A stretch of DNA of 64,000 nt, taken from positions 8,684,001 through 8,748,000 of the forward strand of contig OX387611.1 in assembly GCA_947568835.1 (NCBI GenBank). Reading direction: 5' to 3'. The stretch's first letter is position 1, and each line of letters opens with the position of its first letter. The notes beneath the pieces are model-generated. The model was given only the letters and a program-made list of their open reading frames with translations. It ran no database searches and was not told the origin of the DNA. Source of the stretch: Protonemura montana. Lineage: Eukaryota > Arthropoda > Insecta > Plecoptera > Nemouridae. Positions 33,001-41,455 of this stretch are shown here, one piece after another. Both the position numbers and the translations under genes were made by a program.

Positions 33001-35919
33001 AACAACGTCAATGTAACAGTTTCTGGGTGAAAGATGGTCGCCAAATGACTGCTTTGCTGACAAAAATGCCTAAAGATGCCGTTGAGTGGAGTCACCGTCG
33101 AACGAAATTTCAGTTCGTTATTTCTTGCAAGCATTTGAGACTGGTTTACGCTCAAATTATAGTTAATAATTTTAACCTCATCGATTGATTTACATAAGTA
33201 ACGATATTTTGAGTGTTAATTTTTTTCTTTAAGAGGTTTGCAAGCGTCGTCTGTATTCGACTTCCCTTACCACTTGTAGCCGGCTCGTTTGCTCTGGAGA
33301 TACTCCAACATCCGAGTTCTCTCACTACCAATAACCTGCGCACTCAACGGTTTTATGCTGTAAAATATTGTTTAAATTTATAATTCTAGTAATGAGCGAA
33401 GAATGTTTTTTATAACGAACATTTAAGTGGAGATCGGGTTTCAATACCCCGGTTCTGGAGCTGGTGTCTCTAGTGTTTCTGGTGTAAATGTCTTTATTAA
33501 ATTAAATTTCATTATTTTATTGATATAATCTTTACATTTTTCACAAATATAAACATCATACAGGTGAATTTTATACATAGTAATTAATAACCTTAGTGAA
33601 AATAAACAAAGTAGGTAATAATAAAATACTTTGGACATTGCAAATATTTGTAATTTAAATGAAATTTCACGATATTTTTTTTTGCAATTGCTGTCTGCTT
33701 TCAAAAGTCTCTGCGTGAAAAATGACTACCTTACCGACAAAAATGCAGAGTACCGGACAATCACGTTAAGTGGAGCCACTGTCGTCTGAATTTTAATTTC
33801 GATATTTCTCGTAGGTTAACTCACTTTTGAAACTTTTCATGCTCAAAAAATCTTTATTAATGTTTACCTCAACGATTGATACACATGTAACGATATTCAT
33901 AAGCGAGTAACCTACTATAAATATCGAAATTAAATTTCATGTTACAGTGGCTCCACTTAACGTGACGTTCCGGTACTCTGCATTTTTGTCGGTAAGGTAG
34001 TCATTTTTCACGCAGAGACTGTAACATTGACGTTGAAACTCTACCTATAACCTACACTCAACGCTTTCACTCTTGCAGATAACTTTTGCTCTGTTCCAGG
34101 GATAAATTTAAGGAGCGTGGAATTAAAGTCCGAGTTATTGGAAAACTTTCATTAATGCCTGTTGAAGTTCGAAAACTAATGGTCGAAGTAATGAGAGTTA
34201 CCAAAAATAATACAAGGTCTACACTAAATATAGCAGTTTCCTATACTGGTAAGTACTTGCATTCCTTTTTAGGCAGAAAGAAGCCACATTACCAATATAA
34301 ATTGATGTTATAGTTTCTAGACTCATGCCTAGTTTATCTAATCTTGGCACTAGTTTTGACAAACACTTTTTAAACTGAGTTTTGAATGCTAAGTGAAGAA
34401 CAACTAAATTTCCCAACGTTTCGTAACGATTACAATTGTCACTGTTAATTATTTTAGCCTTGATAAAGTTACAGGGACAAGTTACGAAACGTTGGGAAAT
34501 TTCGTTGTTCTTCGCTCAGCATTCAAAACCCAGTTTAAAATATTTTTGGCGAAATTGTTGTTCTTACCTGCAATATATTTTTTTAAATTCTTTAAAAATA
34601 ATACTAACGGTAATTAGTATAGTATAATAATACTAATACTAACGGTAATAACATTCGGAGAACATTATTTCAAATATTGTACTAAACATATAATTATCTC
34701 TGTCAAGAGCAAAGTCAGGCTCACAATTGATAACAGGTTTGCCATTTGATTATTTCATTTTGATGGAAATACTTTTACAGTGTAATTGGGTGTATGGTGG
34801 AAGTATTATACTGATTGTAACCCTTGTTACAAGCCTTGCCAAGCCTTGCCAAGCCTTGCCAAGCCTTGCCAAGCCTTGCCAAGCCTTGCCAAGCCTTGCC
34901 AAGCCTTGCCAAGCCTTGCCAAGCCTTGCCAAGCCTTGCCAGCGGGACAAGCAAGATAAAGTAGCGTCACATCTCACAACAAATAATCGAAATTTCAAAT
35001 TTTTTTTAACAAATTTATTTATTACCATCTTAACATTTTTGTAAATTTACAAAAATGATTGATCATATTGAAAATTAAATATTTTTGTTCTGTAAAGTAG
35101 TGTGAGAATGAAAAAAGTATCGAATGCCAAAAAAAAATAGACAAAATATTTTTGGAAAGGAAGCTAGACTGAAAAAATTTGCAGCCGAACCGGGATACAA
35201 ACCCGGGACCTCCCAATTGCCGGTCGGGTCCTCTACCAACTGAGCTATCCGGACACACATATTCCAGTTTTCGCGGGGGTGGGATAAGGGATCCTCTCAA
35301 TGGGGAAGAGGCCGAAGCCTCGTTGACGAGTTCGTCAATGGCCACAGGACAGAATGGTCTGTCACTATTCCTCGAATCCCGGTTATCTCGAAAGATATTC
35401 GGTTGTTGCAGTGTTTTTGGTTTTACTGGCATTTCCAGTCTACCTTCCTTTCCATCATCCGCTTGCTGGTTTAAGCTCCCTAGTGGAAATGCCAGAAAAA
35501 CAAAAAAAAAATGCAAAATATTTTTTGTCAACACAGGCCGCGAAGAAATCACTCAAGCAGTGTCAGCCATCGTCGCAGGGGTGTCCAGCGGTGCCGTGGC
35601 TCTGGAGGACGTCTCAGAGGAGCTAATTTCCAACTGCTTGTACACGAGTCCAAGTTCGCATCCCGATCTGCTGATCAGGACTTCCGGCGAAGTGAGGCTC
35701 AGCGACTTTTTGCTTTGGCAGACGGCGTACAGTTGTATCTACTTCACGGAAACACTCTGGCCCGAGTTTAAGTTCTGGGATATGTTGCTAGCAATTCTGC
35801 ACTATCAACGATCGTACAAACAATTGGGTGGGCTTCAAGATGATCACAATTCTGCTCATTTTTCAAGCAGAGTGTCAACATTTATTGCAAGCGTGAACAA
35901 AAGAGAGTATTTTGTTTAA
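30072..35919 (+). CDS. DHDDS: Dehydrodolichyl diphosphate synthase catalytic subunit (cis-prenyltransferase)
   Basis: Elongates farnesyl diphosphate with isopentenyl diphosphate to polyprenyl diphosphate, the dolichol precursor, at the ER, together with NUS1/NgBR. Coding exons: 30072-30232, 32699-32860, 34100-34248, 35537-35919; GT-AG, in frame, 284 residues. Starts [14 protein letters not shown] like the animal enzyme. It has [17 protein letters not shown] with catalytic Asp34, then [38 protein letters not shown] (Arg205 and Arg211 at the human positions) and [11 protein letters not shown]. It is about 50 residues shorter than human DHDDS (333), lacking most of the C-terminal helical tail. 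A pyrimidine tract and AG ending at 30060, just before the start codon, suggest a 5'UTR intron. Introns 1 and 3 are full of repeats. NUS1 is not in this window. Confidence 0.97.
30364..30484. repeat. Foldback (palindromic) element in DHDDS intron 1
   Basis: Arms of roughly 50 bp (tatcaacactataaccgtct, aaaaattgatgcccaaac and the reverse complement) around a short centre. The following block (attgcaagcgtttgcaattt at about 30501) recurs in inverse order at about 62205-62235, and a similar atgcccaaacg piece at about 62270, so this is a dispersed family. Confidence 0.8.
30697..32526. mobile_element. 1.8-kb foldback element in DHDDS intron 1
   Basis: The left end (tcattccatgtcaaatcaac) and right end (gttgatttgacatggaatga) are reverse complements. 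The match continues inwards through recognisable blocks (agaaatcgaccaaacttggt, the ggcgggacggcactg/cagtgccgtcccgc pair, gaggcaaacaaa, and tacccta next to cccctaaattgagaa) to about 31600 and 31830. The arms are therefore about 700-900 bp with a loop of roughly 230 bp. Small arm differences show age. No transposase is encoded. Confidence 0.85.
32893..33370. repeat. tRNA-like SINE and dispersed repeat in DHDDS intron 2
   Basis: 32893-33000 matches the tRNA-like segment at 22195 (aacaacctctcaaaaat, then a gaatcccgctctccacc block). 33000-33350 has the ordered blocks of the dispersed repeat also found at 26130 and 53905 (gatggtcgccaaatgact, catttgagactggtttacgc, cgatattttgagtgt, agccggctcgtttgctc). 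Confidence 0.6.
33712..34013. mobile_element. Foldback element in DHDDS intron 2
   Basis: Arms of about 70 bp at 33712-33785 and 33940-34013 (gcgtgaaaaatgactacctt and aaggtagtcatttttcacgc at the ends), nearly perfect apart from one small indel. The inner sequence is AT-rich and non-coding. It ends 86 bases before exon 3. Confidence 0.85.
34310..34565. mobile_element. Hairpin repeat family, copy in DHDDS intron 3
   Basis: Inverted halves: gagttttgaatgctaagtg, then aaatttcccaacgtttcgta, mirrored by acgaaacgttgggaaattt and agcattcaaaacccagttt. Members of the same family lie at 51875, 55000 and 56530. Confidence 0.8.
34828..34941 (+). repeat. 10-bp tandem repeat (aagccttgcc), about 11 copies
   Basis: Almost perfect repetition of a decanucleotide in DHDDS intron 3. 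The high identity suggests recent expansion and likely length polymorphism. Confidence 0.97.
35140..35290 (-). mobile_element. tRNA-derived SINE in DHDDS intron 3
   Basis: On the minus strand, gtccggatagctcagttggt (A box) and a B box in gtcccgggtttgtatcccgg, 30-40 bases apart, form a tRNA-like head. A homologous sequence with the same flanks (ggaaaggaagctagac on one side, cgcggggtgg on the other) lies at 40240-40385. The anticodon stem does not pair properly, so this is a SINE and not a functional tRNA. Confidence 0.75.
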
Positions 35920-35970
35920 TGTGACAACCACTAGTTGAAACTGTCACTCTGAAGGGTTCCGGTGAAATGA

Positions 35971-36907
35971 TTAACCTTATATAAAAGCTTTAAATTTGCG
36001 ATGTTCAACTTTTTAGTTTGTATCTGGCGACCGACCAGCTGACCAGCTGGGGTAACATTTTTCTGTACATGTTGATTTAAATTGCGAAATTTGGTAAAAA
36101 ACGTGTGGAATTGGGTTATAATTGTTCAAAATTAAAATCTTCACACTATTGTGACACTTTGAGGGTGATTTGAAAGCGTTTTTTTGGTGAAATATTGATA
36201 ATTATGTTTGAAATTTCCTGCCTAGGAAAATTGGAGCCATGTCTCACAGCTCGATTTTTATTTGATTCAAAACTTGCCTTTTACTCACCCGCAGCAGCTC
36301 GGTAATACTCTTCATGCATGTCTATGAAAGTTATTGAAGAAATTGAGCCCAAAGGCTGTTATTTACGTTCCTTTTACGTGAAATGGAAATAATTTTGCAA
36401 AAAGTTTGACAGATTCATTCATTTGTTTGGTTTTTTGACCACTGCAGGGTGAACGAATTCTTAAACTTATCTTTGCGGCAGTGCATTCAGGATATTCAAA
36501 CGTCAATGTCAATGTCAATGTCAAATTCTTTTCAAAATCTCTAGAACTGAAGGGAAATAAATGACAAAACTGAAATATTGTTGGTGTCTTGGCTAGCAAG
36601 ATTGGCTAGCCCAGATTGTAAAAGGTATTTCACAAGTTTCACTCTCTAAGATATATTTGAAGAAATCATACACGGAAATCTTTTGACAGCCAACGTCCTT
36701 TGTTTTCGAAATTGTCATCGTGGTCACTTTGGAATTCACAGAGTTTCCACAATGCAGTGACCCCGAGTGACATAAGCGGCAAATTTCAAACAAAATAAAC
36801 GGGGGTACTGTCTGGTATTGCATGGTACTATTGGTTGTGGTCCCATTAAAACCAAAATGCCAACTCCCTCAAAATCGTAAGCGGCCGTAGGCAGCGGGTT
36901 CTGCTAG
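35971..36907 (+). repeat. 0.93-kb repeat, copy A
   Basis: Begins ttaaccttatataaaagc and ends gcagcgggttctgctag. It is followed immediately by a second copy in the same direction. A short (tgtcaa)n run sits in the second half. It encodes nothing recognisable. Confidence 0.9.
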
Positions 36908-37833
36908 TTAACCTTATATAAAAGCCTTAATTTGGCGATGTTCAACTTTTTAGTTTGTCTCTGGCTGCTGGCTGGGGTAACATTTTTCTGTACATGTCGT
37001 TTTAAATTGCGAAATTTGGTTGAAAACGTGTGCAATTGGGTTATATTTGTTCAAAATTCAAATCTCTATCCTATTGTGACACTTTGAGGGTGATTTGAAA
37101 GCGTTTTTTTGGTGAAATATTGATAATTATGTTTGAAATTTCCAGCCTAGGAAAATTGGAGCCATGTCTCACAGTTCGATTTTTATTTGATTCAAAACTT
37201 GCCTATTACTCACCCGCAGCAGCTCGGTAATACTCTTCATGCATGCCTATGAAAGTTATTGAAGAAATTGAGCCCAAACGCTGTTAATTAAGTTCGTTTT
37301 ACGTGAAATAGAAATGATTTTGCAAAAAGAGTGACAGATGCATTCATTTGTTTGGTTTTTTGACCACTGCAGGGTGAACGATTTCTTAAACTTATCTTTG
37401 TGGCAGTGCATTCAGGATATTAAAACGTCAATGTCAATGTCAACGTCAATGTCAAATTCTTTTCAATATCTCTAAAACTGAAGGGAAATAAATGACAAAA
37501 CTGATATATTGTTGGTGTCTTGGCTAGCAAGATTGGTAAGCCCAGATTCTAAAAGGTATTTCACAAGTTTCACTCTCTAAAAAATATTTCAAGAAATCAT
37601 ACACGAAAGACTTTTGACAGCCAACTTCGTTTGTTTTCGAAATTGTCATCGTGGTCTCTTTGGAATTCACAGAGTTTCCACAATGCAGTGACCCCAAGTG
37701 AAATAAGCGGCAAATTTCAAATAAAATAAATGGGGGTACTTTTGGTTGTGGTCCCATTAGAGGCTTTACATTAAAACCAAAATGCACAATCCCTCAAAAT
37801 CTTAAGGTGCCGTTAGGCATCGGGTTCTGCTAG
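36908..37833 (+). repeat. 0.93-kb repeat, copy B, in tandem with copy A
   Basis: Same start and end as copy A, with scattered substitutions and small indels throughout, so the duplication is not very recent. A third, 5'-shortened copy is at 52115-52840. Confidence 0.9.
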
Positions 37834-38799
37834 TTTCTTATATATTTAATTAGCTTACCATAAATTGTAAATAGTATTGGTGGTAGTTTTTTTCTTCACT
37901 GCTATCACGTTTTTTTCGACTTCACTCGACTACGTTGGGTGACGGCAGTGAGCGCGGAGATCTAATTTTTTTGCTGTGTGAGGGTGTTTTGTTTAAGTTA
38001 TTTTAAGGTTAAGGGGGTTCATATGGAACGTGAAAACCGACATTAGGGCAAATATTTTTGCATGATTTTATTCTCACGTGCTGCTGAGTCACTAATACAA
38101 CAATCAAACAATTAATCTGCCGGAAATTTGTGGAAAACTTGGAAAAAAAGCTTTTGATTGGGAAAAATAAGTTACCCATGCCTGCAAAAAATTTGGTCTT
38201 TTGCGCCTACAAAGAGTAAGGCAGTGTGGGCGCTAGTGTGTAGCCTTCGCACTCATTGGCAGTAGCAACGTTCTATGATACCATTACCAGGAAGTAGGCT
38301 AGTCCCACAGCCTCAATGGGGAAGTGAGAGTGCCTGAAATGTAACTTTGAACTTTAAGATTATTTTGGCAAACGCAACGAATAAATTTAACATGGGTCGT
38401 CGGCACGGGCTCGTCGGTTGACGCAAGTACATCACGCGCCCAAGTTTTTTCCTTCTGGCGGGCCCCACGAGCCTCCGCTCGTGAAATAAGCCACTGCCTC
38501 TTGTGATTTTCTTGATTTTTGATTTATTATTACCGCTAACGCAACTTAAAACTAGTCTACATAGTTCTTTATTCATTCGCCAGGTGATTGAATAGAAAAA
38601 AAAACAGCAGCTTAGAGCAGCATCCTACCATTCCTTTTCTAGGTGGATTTTTAATTAAATTGAACCGTAAACGCTGGGTGGATTCTTAGATTTTGGTTAA
38701 AAAATTGAAGGATTGAAATGGACAGAGAAAAAAAAAAATTATGTGAAATGAGAAGATACAGACGTAAATAAAATCCAATTCACGGAAAGTGAAAATCGA
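37834..38799. other. Intergenic, no gene; one dispersed repeat
   Basis: 38015-38170 is a diverged copy of the repeat also seen at 17150 and 39245 (attttattctcacgtgctgc, then aatctgccggaaatttgtgg). A GC-richer piece at 38390-38480 has a minus-strand open frame without similarity. The rest is AT-rich. Confidence 0.4.
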
Positions 38800-39245
38800 T
38801 TATTATTATTATTATTTGTGGTGTTTAACGACGCACTGTTTTGACAACTGGCCGTGCGGCACTGGTCTAATGGCGTCGGTGAATGAGTGGATGATGATGA
38901 GGATGATGATGAACCTAACCTAGCCTAGAAGGGAGGAGGGGAAACCCGGTGCCGGCACGTAGCCTACTCCTGTCGAAGAGCACCCAGGGGACCACCGGCT
39001 TAACGTCCCTTCCGAAGGACGGTACAACGCGAACAGCAGGATTCCTCCACAAATTCATGCTGTCGAGAGGTTGATAAGCAAGGCGAGTGAAGTTGCTGTA
39101 CTAACTTTCATCCCTCCAACCTCTCTCCCGAACAGAACTGGTCATGTGTATAATGGTCACCCATCCAATACCTGACCCAGCGCAGTGTTGCTTAACTTCG
39201 GTGATCTAACGAGAACCGGTGTTTCCAACACGCCAAACCGTTCGG
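38800..39245 (-). mobile_element. 5S-rRNA-derived SINE, best full-length copy
   Basis: Read on the minus strand, the head (39140-39245) contains gatcaccgaagttaagcaac, gctgggtcaggtattggatg and ggtgacc. These line up with the box A, intermediate element and box C of 5S rRNA. The body (about 38900-39140) carries tccttcggaagggacgttaa and gagcaccc/ctcttcgacaggagtag blocks. The tail has a gatgatgatgaggatgatga-type run and ends in a gacgcactgttttgacaac block plus an (att)n microsatellite. It has the structure expected of a SINE3-type element; RNA polymerase III transcription is inferred. Confidence 0.88.
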
Positions 39246-39440
39246 TGTGAAAAATCGAGATTAGAGCAAATCGGTTTGCGTGGATTTCTAATCACGTGTT
39301 GCTGAGTCACTTAAAAAATACTCGGGATATTATTCTGCGGGAAATTTGTGTGAAGCTCGGCAAAACTATATTTTTGTTGTCGCCTTCAGTTTTTCAAGAA
39401 GTTAAGTCAAGAAATTCAGAAGTTACTGTTGGACACACCA
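39246..39440 (+). repeat. Dispersed repeat shared with 17150 and 38015
   Basis: Ordered blocks gcaaatcggtttgcgtgga, tctaatcacgtgttgctgag, attattctgcgggaaatttg and cagtttttcaagaagtt. It begins directly at the head of the SINE. Confidence 0.6.
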
Positions 39441-40190
39441 ACCCTGACCTCTTAAAGTAATATATCATCAAAATATTTAATTCGATTTTATTTGATTGTA
39501 TTTAAAAATTGAAATATTTGACATTTTAAGTGTATCACTAAATTTTTTTAAATTTATTTTTTGAAAAAATATCAACCATCACCTACACCATCATCTACCG
39601 GCTCTGAACCCCTTCGTCTTACCAACAAATATTACCTATTTAAAACTAAAATAATTGGAAAATCAATTTTTTTATTTAATTGGTAGTTCTGATGAAGAAA
39701 AAACGCAGTCATGAATCTGATTTAAACCACCGCCAAGTGGTGTTACGCTTGTTACTCGATTTAGTTTGAAAACTTTTGATTTATGCAGAAAGCCACTGGC
39801 ACATGAAGATATACAAATGATAAATAACAAGTTAAATAAAAACTCGTTTATAACGACTAAAAATCCTATGATTTGTACAGACAAGGCCACATTAGAAACA
39901 GGGGAATAAAGTTTCAGTTGAAAATATCTAATTCGGTAATAAATTGAACTTATTAGCTAAGAGGCAAGGTGATCGACTTCTTGGTGATTCTGTGGCAGGC
40001 AGCTGGACGGTGAGGATGTGGCCCGCGTCGATGCTTGTCGTTGCCTCTTAATTTAAATTCGATTTATTTAAAAAGTAGCAAAACGACAACTAAAAGATCG
40101 CAGAGTCCTCCCAGTGCGACATCGCGGTGGCATCAGCAACTAGCGACCCATTTCCAGACGTGAATACGGTGAGTGGCTTTATTTTGATCG
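39441..40190. other. Intergenic, no gene seen
   Basis: AT-rich. A minus-strand open frame of 72 codons at 39672-39890 shows no recognised family. Confidence 0.4.
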
Positions 40191-40194
40191 CAGT

Positions 40195-40390
40195 TTTTTG
40201 TTTATTTTTCTGATGTTTCCAGTAGGGAGCTGAAACCAGCAAACGAATTGTGGAAAGGAAGCTAGACCGGACAAATATACAACCGAGACGGGTTAGGAAC
40301 CCGGGACATCCCCATTGCCGGTTGGGTGCTCTGGCAACTGAGCTGTCCGTGCACACATATTGCAGTTTTTCGCGGGGTGGTATTTAAGGG
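40195..40390 (-). mobile_element. tRNA-derived SINE, second copy
   Basis: Minus strand: cggacagctcagttgccaga (A box) and gtcccgggttcctaacccg (B box), with the same flanking blocks as the copy at 35140. Confidence 0.75.
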
Positions 40391-40879
40391 ATTCTTGTTG
40401 TTTACGCATTTTTTTTCGGTCAGTAGGATATAGGAGATGCCTTGTGGTCACCGTTTATAAAGAAATAACACTTTCAATTTATGCAATCTTTAAACACTAA
40501 GCGATTGCCATACTGCTCTGACAGATTTGATATGCGGCATGAGTAGTTATATTGTTTATTTTCTACTGTAAAAATAATTACATGCCATGATCGTTAACAC
40601 ATAAAACAGTAAGAACAGGTTTTGGAAATTGTCAATTGATAATTGAAACTCTCGTACATTTAGTCAATTAAGTTCATTCACACAATATTTACAATTACAA
40701 TCATTCAAACTAGTATATTCTAAGAGGGTATGAAATTAATGCGGAATTAAAAAAACTTTGACCATTCCCTTCAAGCTTTTTCTGCTAAGTGATTTTTCTT
40801 TTATCTTGCGGGGTAGTTTGTTGTTTAAAATAAGTCACATAAAAGTCGCGTTATTTATTTCCATTTCTAACAAGCTTCT
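40391..40879. other. Intergenic, no gene seen
   Basis: AT-rich sequence without coding character or a recognised repeat. Confidence 0.4.
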
Positions 40880-41225
40880 GTTTTAACGAGAACCACTGTT
40901 ATTACAACGGGCCCTGCGGCACTGGTCTAATGGCGTTGGTCAATGAGAAGATAATGAAGCCTAGAACATAGGAGGGGAAACTCGGTGTCGACACGGAGCC
41001 TACTCTTGTAGAAGAGACGGCTCAACGTCCCTTCCGAAGGACGGTACAACGCGAACAACAGGATTCCTCCACAAATCCATGCTGTAGAGAGGTTGATAAG
41101 CAAGGCGAATGAAGTTGCTGTACTAACTTTTATCCCTGCAACCTGTCTCCCGAACAGAACTGGTCATGTGTATGATGGTCACCCATCCAATACCTGATTC
41201 AGCGCAGTGTTGCTTAACCAGTGTG
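40880..41225 (-). mobile_element. 5S-derived SINE, partial
   Basis: Minus-strand copy with tail (ggcactggtctaatggcgtt), shortened body (cgtcccttccgaaggacggt) and head (tgattcagcgcagtgttgct). It is interrupted by small deletions. The head breaks into another repeat at 41222. Confidence 0.85.
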
Positions 41226-41455
41226 GGTCAAAATGTATCAGTACTTTACTGACGAGCGTAGCGAGCGAATGCTTGTGCTGCTGCCGCAAGGGGTGGAAAG
41301 AGTCGTAGATTCCAGTAACGGCGTTTTGACTGGCCTGCACTAGGGCAGGTTTAAAACTTGCTCGATAACGTCATGCTCTCCACCGGGTTTGCACCAGCTC
41401 CGAGCGAGAGAGCTCCCACCCGAACACGTGATCACTAGCTGTCAGTGTATTCATT
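41226..41455 (-). repeat. Dispersed element related to the 43-bp minisatellite locus
   Basis: Contains ggcgttttgactggcc, ctccaccgggtttgcaccag and a ctcccacccgaacacgtgat block. These match 4095-4260 and the flank 3255-3345 in reverse orientation. Confidence 0.6.

Noticed and set aside
35181-35258. Functional tRNA gene on the minus strand
   Set aside because: The A and B boxes are good, but the anticodon stem and acceptor stem do not pair properly, and a second copy with shared flanks exists, so it is a SINE.
35179-35919. 246-codon open frame as a separate protein
   Set aside because: Its first half is a tRNA-derived SINE and intron sequence. Only 35537-35919 is DHDDS exon 4, with a clear acceptor at 35536.
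39140-39245. Functional 5S rRNA gene
   Set aside because: Only the promoter-bearing part resembles 5S rRNA, with many changes. It is fused to a non-5S body that recurs in many copies.
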